Assembly: GCA_949316235.1 (NCBI GenBank)
Contig: OX438748.1
Span: 3,475,001-3,539,000, forward strand
DNA: 64,000 nucleotides
Reading direction: 5' to 3'
Source of the DNA: Oegoconia quadripuncta
Taxonomy: Eukaryota; Arthropoda; Insecta; Lepidoptera; Autostichidae
Shown: in pieces, positions 21,085 through 31,454 of the stretch
Layout: every line of letters begins with the position of its first letter
How positions within the stretch are numbered: the first letter of the stretch is position 1
The notes under the pieces: generated by a model
The model's input: the letters and a program-made list of their open reading frames with translations, nothing else
What the model was told of the DNA's origin: nothing
The model's database searches: none
Translations under genes and position numbers: made by a program

Positions 21085-21262
21085 GGGCAAAAGAAGTGAT
21101 TAGGAGTTGAGAGTGAGGAATGTCGGATATGGACAACGAAACCTGGGGGACAGAGGCTGTCCGATTTTCTGAAAAAAGAGGGACTCTTCGCGATGGACTC
21201 TCTCTTCCAGAAACCGCCTCACAGGAAAGGGAACCGACTGAGTCCCGATGGTACCACGAGAA
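21085..21262 (+). pseudogene. RTE-like LINE endonuclease fragment
   Basis: One plus frame reads SDFLKKEGLFAMDSLFQKPP, then HRKGNRLSPDGTTRNEIDL. This matches the apurinic-type endonuclease of RTE LINEs, where ..LF.KKP.R..T..SPDG...NEIDFI leads to the conserved catalytic region. Just upstream, in a different frame, GYGQRNLGDRG matches the family's GYG.RNERG. A single-base frameshift near 21157 separates the two. The 75-codon minus-strand frame over this region is antisense. Confidence 0.8.
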
Positions 21263-21264
21263 AT

Positions 21265-23214
21265 GAGATAGATTTATTTGCATAGCATTTATTTGTAGGT
21301 CCAGTCACAAACATATATTTAACTTTTAGGCACAATAACAATTGTACATAATTGTACATGAATTATTGTTAATGTATGTATGTGCTGCAGCAGCATAAAA
21401 ACGTCATAGCTCAGTGTACGGGATTGCTCAAAAAGAAAAACACTGATATTCAGCTATACCCAAGGAGAACATGGGTGAACATGCAAGAACAAGGGAATCA
21501 TTTTTGGACAATAATTCGTCTTGACTACAAAGAGGCGAATACTCAATTATGTCTTCATGATGAAATGATGATGATTAATGACTGAGTATTCTCCTCAAAG
21601 AAAAACTGTAAATTCCAGTCGGCGAACTGAAAATAAAGAATTACTAATACGATTGTACTGCGGACTCAGCAGAATTTCTGATTATCAGTCTCAATCAGAG
21701 TAATAGCTGCCATCAAATATTGAGCGACACTCAAAGAATTAGGCAGTGACAAGACAAATTTGATAATCATCAAAGCAATACGTGCATCTATCTGAAGGCT
21801 TACTCCGTTTGAAAATTTAGATCGTATTATATCGGGATCGTTTGATTTTAATCCTAAATGAGATAGAAAGAAATGTCAGAATGATTAAAAATAAATTTCT
21901 CATCGGAACAGATGCCCTTTAGGGAGTCAGAGAATGAAACGGCGATCGTGCTCAAATAAATCTTTTGCAAAATCGCAATTCACCGATGAATTTCGTGTCC
22001 CTTGCGACAACCTGATTCTAAACAAACATCTAAAAACGGAATTGGTTCTCATTTAGGTGATTCATGGTTCAACTTAGTAATAGGATATCTTTGGGTAGTC
22101 GAGCTTTATCGTTAATAATGACCATTAGTGATAAGTAAATAAAGTTGATATCAGCTCACTGGAATTTTCCATTTTAGTTCAAAACACTGAATACTATTCC
22201 AAGATAAATACTTTTTTCTGCGGTCTTTGGAATACAATCCTCATTTTCAAGTATCTTATAATCTACTTTATCAGTCTAGTTTAGTCTTATACATCCAGTA
22301 TAAATGGGTAAATTTTTAAAACGGCTTTTTTGACATTATTTCAGTGTCGCCTTTTTTTTACATTTCAACCAAAACGAATACTTTACGTTATAGATTATGG
22401 AATTGTGAATGTCATAATTTGTAAAGCACATTTTAGAACACAATAGTTTCGGAGAAATACATTTTTATAAATTTTAAGCCACCGAAATGATGATTATTGC
22501 CGCCGAAATGACTTATAAGAATTGAAACTGCAAATATTCTTACATTATTTAAATAAATAAATATATATATGGGTATTTAAATAAATAAATATGAGTAGTA
22601 TTTTTAATTTTTATTATTTATCAAAAATCAACTTTGTTGGCACCACATGATAAAGATTTTCTTATAAAAATAATCAATGGCTACTTTATATTTTCAAAAA
22701 ATTGTTTAATGAGACGTCATTATTTGCCCTCGGTGAAATTTTTTATAAATATAAAGAAGTTTGGAACGAATTTTGTTGAAAATAGTTACAGGTGTTCTAA
22801 GTGTTCTTAAAATAAGAAAACAAAAAATTAAATTAAATACCTATTCTCCGACGTAATGGAATTTACAGTGGTAATTTTAGTCTATGATTTATACTAAATA
22901 CCTATGATATAAAGCAAGTTACCGAGTTGTTAGGAAACATTTTGATTCTATCACTGACAGGTACCTCTATCCATGTGCAAAAAATTACGGCCTGTAAAAT
23001 TATAGGAAATGAAAAGTGTATCCTTACGTACTATATGTCCCCACTATGGGTACAGCCTCCTCCCACAGGTCCCGAGTGGATTGGTGGATTTATGTTAGTG
23101 ATCATTTTTTTTTAAATCGCGACCCTATAAACTCGTTGGCTTACCATGTATTATCATTTATAATAGTACCTAATTGGTCAGAGTAAATATCAGTGCTGTG
23201 TAATTTGATGTTTC
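21265..23214. other. Long unannotated stretch
   Basis: About 1.9 kb without recognised elements. A 69-codon frame at 21376-21585 has no known motif. Near 22550-22610 ATTTAAATAAATAAATAT occurs twice around a TATATATGGG spacer. Confidence 0.35.
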
Positions 23215-23700
23215 AGTATTCATCATATCCTATAAGCTACCGATTTGGCTTAAAGATTACCTTCAATTGAAAACAACCAAAACCGACTATTTCACATGGC
23301 ATGGAAACACTCGTAAATACAAAATACAAAATAGTTTATTTGCTTTTCCAAATCATACAATAGCCAATGTATTGTGGGATCTTTCTTTTAAGCATCAAAT
23401 GCCTGTGCCAGAAAGATCCACTCTTCCTTAACTTAAATATTATAGTATGATCAAGATGCAGATTATAACTTTATCTAAAAAACTATAACCAAACAACAAT
23501 AACTAAATAACAGTAACTAAATAACAATAACTGTAACTAAATAACTATAACTAAATAACTATATCTAAATAACTATAAACTGTAAATATGTCACTCGTGA
23601 TCACCTATTTAAGAACTGACCGCGCCAGATATTGCTTAACTTTACTAATTGAAAACGAGTACTCGGACGAGTGCTTCCTTGTATCGAAGGGCACGTTAAG
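23215..23700 (+). repeat. Dispersed repeat K, split by a retroposon
   Basis: Left part 23215-23314 and right part 23592-23700 together match the uninterrupted copy at 17235-17475. The break falls in CACTCGT. Confidence 0.75.
23315..23591 (-). mobile_element. Tandem-unit retroposon with 7-bp target duplication
   Basis: Same element as 5175-5437, reversed. Its tail (TTTTGTATTTTGTATTT read on the minus strand) is at the left, the TAGTTATTTAG tandem part at the right. CACTCGT at 23308-23314 is repeated at 23592-23598, a clean target duplication. These are marks of retroposition by a LINE machinery. Confidence 0.85.
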
Positions 23701-23765
23701 CACGCCCCAGTTGTTTCAATGAGGGCAGTCGTAGTCATGCAGCATGCATTCAACTGCCCGGCTCT

Positions 23766-23922
23766 AAAAGTGACAATTGTAATTTATCATGACAATTCGG
23801 ATTACATTGCTGGTTATGTTTAAACATTATTACATAAATATTTATAAATCGCGTAATACTCTCAGTAATGTATTCACAAATGTCATGGTAAATTAAAATT
23901 ATCATATTTGTGAAACAGGGCC
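23766..23922. mobile_element. Second copy of the GGGCCCTGTTTCA MITE
   Basis: Shares AAAAGTGACAATTGTAATTT at the left and GTGAAACAGGGCC at the right with 242-410, as well as the centre (CAGTAATGTATTCA). The outer 10 or so bases of the left end are replaced, so the insertion boundary there is uncertain. Confidence 0.75.
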
Positions 23923-24087
23923 CTCAATTCTACCAATCCGCACTGGGTCGCGTGGCGGATTATGGTGAATATCCACTCCTAGTCAGAAGAGGATGTGCTC
24001 CAATAGTGGGATCATGTAAGGCTGATGATAGCACAACACGTGTTAAACGCTTGTTTGCGGTTTATATTGTAAGCGGCCAATAATGCA

Positions 24088-24362
24088 AAACTTTTTTTTT
24101 ATATGAGAGGGCGGCAATCGAGCATGCGGGTCACCTGATGGAAAGCAATCACCGCCGCCCATGGACACCCGCAACACCAAAAGGGTCACAGATGCGTTGC
24201 CGGCCTTTGAGGAAGGTGTAGGCTCGTTTCTTGAAGGATCCAATGTCGTACTCGTTCGGGTATACCGCTGCAGGAAGTCCGTTCCACAGGGTGGTTGTAC
24301 GTGGTAGGAAGTTTCTTGAGAAACGTACAGTAGTAGACTTCCTCTCATAGAGGTGATGTGGA
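24088..24362 (-). mobile_element. Lepidopteran LINE-like 3' region (AGGGCGGCAATCGAGC type)
   Basis: Very common lepidopteran repeat text by my recollection: GGGTCACCTGATGGAAAGCA, GTTGCCGGCCTTTGAGGAAG, GGAAGTCCGTTCCACAGGGT. T-run at the left, so it ends on the minus strand. A 101-codon frame on the minus strand is an open part of this repeat and not a gene. Confidence 0.65.
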
Positions 24363-24436
24363 TGGAATTTTAAAATTTTTATAATAAATAATAAATATTA
24401 TTATTTTTTTTTTAATTAGAATGGGATCGCTCTTGA

Positions 24437-24740
24437 CCTTAATCTGGACTAATGTCGAGATAAGGTTTACGATGGAACGAGCTTTCCCAGAAGATGCCTA
24501 TTTAACCTGACTTTAAAGAGCTGCGGGTTATATGCGATTGGAAACACAGACGGAGGCAATGCGTTCCACTCCTTAGCCGTGCGCATGAGAAACGAAGACC
24601 TAAAACGCTTGGTCCTTATAAATGGCACGTCAACTAAGTGCGGGTGATATCCTGCGGTACGTCTTGAATTTCGATGTAAGAACGGGGATGGCGGGATCAA
24701 CTCATGCAGTACTTCAGCACACTCTCCGAAATATATCTAT
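24437..24740 (-). pseudogene. Jockey/R1-like LINE reverse transcriptase C-terminus
   Basis: The minus frame 24467-24700 reads MIPPSPFLHRNSRRTAGYHP, then RTKRFRSSFLMRTAKEWNAL, PPSVFPIAYNPQLFKVRLNR. This is the recognisable C-terminus of jockey/R1-type reverse transcriptases (F.HR..R....HP......RT..F..SF..R....WN.LP..VFP..Y....FK). About 77 residues of roughly 900 remain. Related copies are at 2225 and 28738, and an upstream part is at 41432. Confidence 0.85.
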
Positions 24741-24744
24741 ATAA

Positions 24745-25910
24745 TATATATATAAATTATTGTTTGTTTATAGCATATCCACTCTGGAACTCGAGTATGT
24801 CATCCTCCTGACTTGAACACTGCATCCGACCTTGAATGAAGTCTACTTTACATATTTGTCATAAAACTTTAAGAAACCTTAGATTAACGAGATTAAAGTT
24901 TGCTATGAATTGCGAACTCGGAAGAGAGGAAACTTCGCTTTTAATAAGTTCCAATGTCATTACTATTATGAGCGCAAGAGCGATTAAATTAGTATGCAGT
25001 TCGACTATCTTCGCTAATTTAGTTTAGATACTCAATTTTCAAAACTTTATCAACAAAATGTAGTTTTAAGTGCGCAAAATGCATAATTACCCGTACGCCA
25101 GCAGTAGCACACATCGTAACACGTTTTATGGGTACGTTCGTTGTTTGCATTCATACTTTGCCTACAAAGCTGTGTTCATATACATAACGGAATTTAGGTG
25201 TTCTGCAAACTACATTGTAATTTGCAATGAAACACACAGTTGCAAATGCAATAAGACAAGAAATATTTACGAGCACTTATATAAAGGCACATACCGTGCC
25301 GATTTTTACATAAGTTTGTATGCGTATGTACGCATTAGTAGATATCCGATATGTGTCTCATGCCAAAGTGCTTTCTCGCAGCGATGAACACATCCTGTCG
25401 TGACTTTGTTACGAACTCCAACGATATTGGAGCCCTTCAGCCATGCTTTACCTTTCCACTCCGTAGACCGACTCCTCAAGCTCACTGGTTTAAATAATTT
25501 TTCTTTCTGCCGAACCAGTAGAGTTGATCCTTTTTGGGCCCAAATGATGACATGTTTCTATAAAACTCTTATCAGTGTCCGGCACCCTAATTTGGCTAGA
25601 TAATGTGGTGTTTATTTTAGATATGAAGTCGTCATCCTGACTCTCTGCAACTCCATGAAATAAGACTTTCCATGCGGTCAAGACCAGATAAGAGCAGCTT
25701 AACCTGCGCTTTCAGCATAGACAGGGATCGACACACAAATTACTTATAGCTTGTGTGGAAAAGTTGTCGATGCAGAGAAGGACTGCGGCTGTAAATTTTT
25801 CTGTAATGTTCATCAAAATCGGGCCAGAGACTCCTTTGAGTACTTCTCGTTATTCATCATAATTTCCGATTTGGCCAGGCACACCCACTTAAATAATTCG
25901 CCCTGTATAC
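24745..25910. other. Unannotated stretch
   Basis: Several 60-105 codon frames on both strands (for example 25070-25387) overlap without any recognisable family. I regard them as chance frames. Confidence 0.35.
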
Positions 25911-25914
25911 AGAA

Positions 25915-26000
25915 GACAGTAAGCCCATCGCCGTTGAAACGTGGAAATCTATAAATGTTATCTGGTTGAAGGTCCCATAGTCGCCGTTTACCCACGGAAA
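25915..26000 (+). repeat. Short copy of the CCCATCGCCGTTGAAACGTG repeat
   Basis: AAGCCCATCGCCGTTGAAAC, then GGTCCCATAGTCGCCGTTTA, as at 7195-7262 and 35775-35862. Confidence 0.6.
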
Positions 26001-26001
26001 G

Positions 26002-26341
26002 AGACAGGTTGGTTCTAATCTTTTCTCTGCGGAAAACATACGGGCTTTCGTAAAAAAAAAATACAAACTCTCCAAAAGTACAACCCTATTTGCGACGGAG
26101 ATTAACAAAAGGGAAACACATCAATCCCAAAACGAATACTAGGTTAGAGAAGCAGCAAAGAGCATTGATAACACAATAAATCCCCACTTGGTTTTCTACT
26201 GAATTAATCATTTGCAGCTGGGGAAATCAGGTGGATAATAACAGTGACACAGCACGAACTGGTGCAGACGGATAATAAGTTTTCATTGTAAGAAGACCTC
26301 TTGCGTTGATCTAAAGATTGAAAATTTTATACTTAAATATA
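26002..26341. other. Unannotated stretch
   Basis: Nothing recognised apart from short A-rich runs. Confidence 0.3.
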
Positions 26342-26343
26342 TA

Positions 26344-26759
26344 TTGGGTCGTTACCTATGAAATTGGAGTTTTTTTTCTTCGTTAGTCATATGTACCAAT
26401 TCCTACGATTTTCAAAGCTATTTCCAAATTTTGTTTTTTATTTGGACAATGGAATATTATTTCAAGGTTTCACATGAAATATTTTTTAAAATTTCTGGCC
26501 TAAATCACATAATAAAAAAATAGGAACAGAGCTCTTTTCATGTGCTTCCCATAATCATTTCTTAGATTCGCTGAAACTTTTTAAAAGCGGTTACTTTTAA
26601 AAATTTATTTTGCCTATACTTAACTTAATGTTAACACACAAAGTTTAGCTAAATTTGGATTTGCCGTTCCCAAAAAAAAAATCAAAAACATTTGTATGGA
26701 GAAAACAGTCTTAATGAAATTCTTCATACAAAACGCCAATTTCATAGGTAAGGACCTAA
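26344..26759. mobile_element. 416-bp MITE, TA-flanked, mariner-like
   Basis: Left end TTGGGTCGTTACCTATGAAA; right end reversed TTAGGTCCTTACCTATGAAA; both continue TTGG, giving terminal inverted repeats of 24 bases with three mismatches. TA at 26342-26343 and 26760-26761 fits the Tc1/mariner target. The inside is AT-rich with ATTTCAAGGTTTCACATGAA and no transposase. A 79-codon minus-strand frame inside is not protein-like. Copies: 37660-38078 and the 3' end at 46549-46621. Confidence 0.85.
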
Positions 26760-26870
26760 TATTTACAGTCACATTTGCACAAAATGTAACTTCATACATA
26801 TAAAATACTCTTTTTTCATTTCGAATAATCCGCACGAATACTCTTTCGTCGATACACAAAATAAATAAAT

Positions 26871-27096
26871 ACGACCGAATGGCGTAGTGGATAGTGACTC
26901 TGTCAGCGAAACCAACGATTGCGGGTTCGAATCCCGCGACGGGTAAATGTTTGTGTGATGAATATGAACATTTATTCCTGTGTCATGGATGTTTATATAA
27001 ATATTTATTTATGTTTATCCGTTATCTAGTATCCATAGTACAAGTTTTGCTTAGTTTGGGACTAGATGATTAGTGTAAGTGTCCCAAATATTAAAA
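26871..27096 (+). repeat. SINE family B, full-length copy
   Basis: Head ATGGCGTAGTGGATAGTGAC, B box GGTTCGAATCC (about 26924-26934), body and end GTGTAAGTGTCCCAAATAT with a poly-A tail. Closely similar to 9803-10048. Confidence 0.9.
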
Positions 27097-27106
27097 AAAA
27101 AAAATT

Positions 27107-27172
27107 TACCCCTCGCGGTATTCGAACCCGCAGCCGTTGGTTTCATTTCACTATCCACTACACCAATCGGAA
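27107..27172 (-). repeat. SINE family B, head only, reversed
   Basis: TTTACCCCTCGCGGTATTCG to ACTACACCAATCGG is the reverse complement of the first 65 bases of family B. It follows the plus copy directly after its A-run, forming an inverted pair. Confidence 0.85.
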
Positions 27173-27624
27173 GTCTTCATTATACTTCAAAAGTGTCAAA
27201 AAATTGTTTCGATTGACACGAAGAATTCTCGTATCGAATTTCTCGATCTTCCACTTCACTCACCCAATTCTATAACCTTTTCCTTTCCTCTTCATTACAA
27301 AGGTCATTAACTTTAATATCCTTCGTGAATTTCGTGGAGGAATTTATGGAAACTCAGAATGCAGATAGCTGACCATTTAAGATTCCGCTATTAGTACAAA
27401 TTGAGATCATTTTCAACCGTAGTCGAAAAAGCAAGCAGCGCACCTGCGTCCTAATAATAAAACTCACAAATCAAAGCCGTAAAATTCATATTGGATTTCT
27501 TTTGTCGTCTGCTTTTGACAAATACGAGGGTATTGCTACTGGAGTTACTTGGTATTACAAAGTCTAGTGGTTCTGTTTCATAGATCTATCTAGATCTAGA
27601 TGTATGTATTGGTTTATTCAAAAA
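27173..27624. other. Unannotated stretch
   Basis: Nothing recognised. Confidence 0.3.
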
Positions 27625-27633
27625 CAGTAACAA

Positions 27634-27940
27634 CCGCCTCCGTGGCTCAATGTAAACAACATTGTTTACATACACAGCGGGGTACATGTTTAAGTACTCG
27701 GTTTGGTTGGTAGTAGGGCATTTTAAATGTCCGCCTGGCTAGCTACCACTATCTTATCTAAATCTGCCGCCAAGCAGCAATGTTAATAGCATTGTTGTGT
27801 TCCGGTTGTCAGAGATAAGATAGCCAGTCCCCCAAATGTGTTGGGGTTTCCAGGTCAGTACGCTTCCACTTTCGACCTCATCTTCACTTAACATCAGGTG
27901 TGATTGAGGTCAAGTACCAACCCGTTATGCATAAAAAAAA
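27634..27940 (+). repeat. SINE family D, copy with 8-bp target duplication
   Basis: Starts CCGCCTCCGTGGCTCAATGT with an A-box-like TGGCTCAAT and ends GTTATGCATAAAAAAAA. AGTAACAA occurs at 27626-27633 and again at 27941-27948, a clear target duplication that fixes both ends. The B-box part is lost: CATTGTTTACATACACAGCG replaces the longer consensus (compare 46374). The family is non-coding and must rely on a LINE for movement. Confidence 0.9.
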
Positions 27941-28004
27941 AGTAACAAATAAAGAGATGGAATTTAAATATAAACTAGAACAAATGGCTGCGTTTCCTCG
28001 CTGG

Positions 28005-28190
28005 ATGCAGATACTTAAGCGTTGAGCGAGGAAACAGCCAGCTCTCGGGTCACCAGTGACATCGACTAGGCGCTTTAAAATATTAAAGAAAAATTGAAGA
28101 GCGCCCGGCCCTCAAGGACCTAAGGTTTCGACTCCGAAAGCAAGGAAATGTAGACCGATGTAGAGACATTTATAAATTTTGATTTTTGAG
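28005..28190 (+). repeat. Dispersed repeat M
   Basis: GAGCGCCCGGCCCTCAAGGA followed by TTTCGACTCCGAAAGCAAGG parallels 30330-30420 (AAGCGCCTGGCCCCCACGGC, TTTCCACTCCAAACTGAGC). The first part (TCGCTGGATGCAGA, GCGAGGAAACAGCCAG) resembles the start of the other copy. Class unknown. Confidence 0.5.
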
Positions 28191-28194
28191 GTGA

Positions 28195-28540
28195 GACGGG
28201 CCGAGAGTGTCGACACAAACATCTCATACTAAGGCCCGACCAATCTAAAACATTTATTCACTACACAGTACATACAACCAAAATGGAAGAACACTGATAG
28301 ATATAGGGTAAGCTATATTGTAAATAAAAATGTCACGACAATTAATTTTTAATTATTTTTTTTTGTTTGCTAACACGTTTTTCGTATCTTGTTACTAACC
28401 AAAATATGGGTCTAATCCTCAAATAAATGATTTTTTTTTAATTTTAAAAATGAAGTTTTACATTTAAAATTAGATTAAATTGAAAATTTGGAAAACCCCG
28501 ATAAGATATGTATCATCCAAACACATGAAACCATTGTGTT
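28195..28540. other. Unannotated stretch
   Basis: AT-rich; nothing recognised. Confidence 0.3.
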
Positions 28541-28544
28541 AATA

Positions 28545-29112
28545 ACTATATATTAAAAACCAAAAAACCCGACAGCATATTTTGTATTATGCGGACGCTA
28601 TATGTTGTTTTTTTTTTACCATAAAAGGTATCCTGTGATACTCCGGGTACCAAGACGAATCTAACAACATCATGCACTTCGAAATCGGTCAAGCCGTTTA
28701 GGCTACAGGTTGCGCCAAAGGGACGGACATAAATACATTTTTTTATGATTAACTGGATACGCGTTTGACCACAATCTCACCTGACGATGTGTGCCCGAAG
28801 ATGAAGCGCGTGATCTCAGTAGATGCCTATTCACCCTACTCTTGAAAATCCCAAGATTGTAAGATTCAGGAAAGACTGACGCCGGAAGGGAGTTCCTGAC
28901 CTTGGCTATTCGCATTACGAATGAAGACTTGAACTGCTTAGTGCGAATGTTCGGTATGTTAACTACATACGGGTGGCGGGTGGCGATGGTGGAAAAAGAT
29001 TATGTAATTCCAACGCACACTCACCGAAGTGTATCCTGTAAAAGACTAAAACGGCACGTACGTACGTACACTCGAAAAACTTTACCCTCCTTTGGGTAAT
29101 CGGGTAAAAACT
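28545..29112 (+). repeat. Dispersed repeat F, split by a LINE fragment
   Basis: 28545-28737 (AAAACCCGACAGCATATTTT to GGGACGGACATAAATACAT) and 29060-29112 (TACGTACACTCGAAAAACTT to TTTGGGTAATCGGG) together match the continuous copy at 10120-10335. The 320 bases between them are a jockey-like LINE tail. Confidence 0.75.
28738..29058 (-). pseudogene. Jockey/R1-like LINE 3' end nested in repeat F
   Basis: Minus-strand coding remnant RIAKVRNSLPASVFPESYNL, the same C-terminal block as at 24467-24700, followed by the 3' UTR ending in an A-rich tail (T-run at 28738-28744 on the plus strand). Insertion in the reverse orientation to the host repeat. Confidence 0.75.
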
Positions 29113-29327
29113 AAATTTCATCGAAACGGCTCAACCGAAATTCGTCAAATATGGCCTTGGTCTTGCCAGGTTCTTGAACCTGTCCCTTCCCTTCTTTTAG
29201 TATTTAATATAAAAAAAGCACTCAAATGTCCGATTTATTACTGAGATTCATCCGGCCAAAGACACACAACGCTGTACGATTCGAATAGAGACTTTACTCG
29301 AGACCTGGAGTCCAAAATGGCCATTTA

Positions 29328-29480
29328 GGCACTTATTATAGAATGTTACTCAAGCAGAGATCTCCGCTTGAGGACACTTAAAAAGTGACAGCTTTATGTA
29401 ACTTGTATAGCAGCGTCTCTAACTATGCTCAAGCGCGCTTCTCGCGCTCTACGCTTGAGCGACATTATGAAATATGGGCC
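29328..29480. mobile_element. 153-bp MITE with TTA target duplication
   Basis: Left end GGCACTTATTATAGAATGTT; right end reversed GGCCCATATTTCATAATGTC; the match continues through CTCAAGC. TTA is at 29325-29327 and 29481-29483. A TTA duplication fits PIF/Harbinger-type elements. Internal sequence has further inverted motifs (GCTCAAGCG ... CGCTTGAGC at the right half). No coding capacity. Confidence 0.7.
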
Positions 29481-29673
29481 TTACTGTAGAGCGTCTGTTG
29501 GAAGCTCATATCATAAAACCACTAGAGATAATGTATTGTCACTGATGACGCCTCGGTGACCCTTGTGCAAAAGTGTTACGTCACTTTACAACGCGTATTA
29601 TTTTTATAAATCTGGTTACGCATGAGTTAGTGATTGTAACGAAAGTGGCGACACTTTGACTCGAATTTATTGA

Positions 29674-29878
29674 CAACTAGCTGTTGTCCGCGACGACGTT
29701 CGGTTGGAATGATTCATCAAAATCGGTAGAGCAAAAACATTTGCCTATATGGTAATCCTTGTCCATATCTGTCTACCAACCACATTTCATCTAAATCCGT
29801 TTAGCTGTTTAGGCGTGAAGTGGCAACATACATACACACACACGTACAAACTTTTATAATATTAGTTAGAATATGGTG
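29674..29878 (-). mobile_element. Helitron-like repeat copy
   Basis: ACTAGCTGTTGTCCGCGACG at the left (the reversed CTAG end) and TTTTATAATATTAGTTAGAA at the right (reversed start). CATTTCATCTAAATCCGTTT is in the middle. Confidence 0.6.
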
Positions 29879-29879
29879 A

Positions 29880-30224
29880 CATTTCTTCTATGCTTGAATG
29901 AAAGTTATATTCTAGTTCAATTTTAGTCAACAAAATGGCGGCGAATACATGTTCACGGTCCATTCAAAGGCTAGTCGTTCAATCAAAGTCACTTTATATG
30001 CAAATACCCACTCTCCGCATATTTAGTTACATAGGTACTACAATCCAAAACATTTCATTGATCCCAGCTTCTCTCATGTGCTTCACCATCTGATATTAAA
30101 TATGTGCCAAATTTCAACTCTCTAGGTAGTCATGTTTACTTGAATACCATAAGTACACAAAGAATTTTGTACATATTTACAAAAACGAAATAGTAAATAC
30201 ACATTTACAAATTAAAAATTTGTC
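29880..30224. other. Unannotated stretch
   Basis: Nothing recognised. Confidence 0.3.
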
Positions 30225-30460
30225 CCAGATCTTGCTGAAACGGAAGGATGCCTAAGAGGCTAGTGCATTTCCTCATTGGACAGCCAGACTTAGCCTATGA
30301 GCGAAATAGAAGCCAGCCTTCCGATCATTTGAAGCTTCGATCAGACGCTCAAATATCTCTCGAAAAAGACAATAAGCGCCTGGCCCCCACGGCTCAAGGG
30401 TTTCCACTCCAAACTGAGCAAAAATATAATCTTCACTGAATCTCCAAATCTCTATGTATA
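30225..30460 (+). repeat. Dispersed repeat M, second copy
   Basis: See 28005. A 63-codon frame here (30248-30439) is part of the repeat; it has no recognisable domain. Confidence 0.5.
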
Positions 30461-30589
30461 GTGAAAGTACTTGATATTTTTGATGATTGGTGAATGAGTG
30501 AGTGTGGCAGTGACAAAATTGCTAACCTACGATTGGCTCGTAAACTATTTATTTACATACAAAAATTTACAAGTGCAATTATAAATACC

Positions 30590-30790
30590 TAAGGCTGAGT
30601 GTTAACTCAATGTGAATCTTCTGACCTCCAAAATAGATATAATTTTGGATATAGCTAAAATAGATATAGCTGTGGGTTGTCTGGAAGAGATCGCTTTTAG
30701 TGATAAGACCGCCTAATTGTGTTCTATTGTTATCCTCAAAAATTATTGTAAATTATTTTGCGCAATAAAGCGTATTTGTATATAATCTGA
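30590..30790 (+). mobile_element. LINE 3' UTR with GGAAGAGATCGC hairpin
   Basis: GTCTGGAAGAGATCGCTTTT, then AGTGATAAGACCGCC, then TTTTGCGCAATAAAGCGTAT. Two more copies: 39295-39420 (reversed) and 45318-45440. The CGCTTTTAGTG part can pair as a short hairpin, and AATAAA follows, so this looks like the end of a LINE transcript. Confidence 0.7.
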
Positions 30791-30794
30791 GTTA

Positions 30795-31340
30795 TTGTGG
30801 GCGGTGTTCCTCCGTGCTGTTAATAGGAGTCATATGTAATTTAGGAATATAGTTAATTATAATATCTACACCTCGTCATTGAAAATTCAGGCCTCTGAAA
30901 GATATTACGGGAGGTCAAAAGAGCCCAGAGTGGCTTCGAGAAAAGGATGGAACGACTGTTTTGCGCTCGACTTTGCCCGTGCCCCCAGATTAAATACCAA
31001 TTTTGCATAAATGAGTAAAAATTTCGCATATTCCCAAACATGTCGTATACATTTTACGACACAACATGGTAATCTTGTATATCAGAGCTATACTTGAACC
31101 TTTCAAGTGCATGCCATATAACAATAAAATCCGTGTCTTATCCCCCATCAAGGCACCCTTGCCTGTCTTGGCACATTATTAAACTAAAAACCAGTAGCTC
31201 AAAATCAAAAAGCTATTTTAGCCCGCAATTCTCTAAAATGACCTTCACTACACTATCATATTAGGGAACTGCTAATGATACAGCTAAAATAGCCAGCATG
31301 CTACCATTAATTAAGGTTAAATTTAGTTTATAAATTAAGA
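30795..31340. other. Unannotated stretch
   Basis: Nothing recognised. Confidence 0.3.
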
Positions 31341-31344
31341 TTAA

Positions 31345-31442
31345 GACAATTTAAGAGGTCAGGGTTCGAATCCCAGGCAGGCCAATGTACCAATGAGTTT
31401 TTAAATTTCAATGTCAAATTACATAATGTCAATGAATAACTT
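31345..31442 (+). repeat. SINE family C, partial copy
   Basis: B box GGTTCGAATCC near 31364, then CAGGCAGGCCAATGTACCAA and the AATTACATAAT part; the A-box half is absent. Confidence 0.65.
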
Positions 31443-31454
31443 GTATAAATATAT

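Noticed and set aside
21056..21283. 75-codon minus-strand frame
   Set aside because: The plus strand encodes an RTE endonuclease fragment here, so this frame is a shadow.
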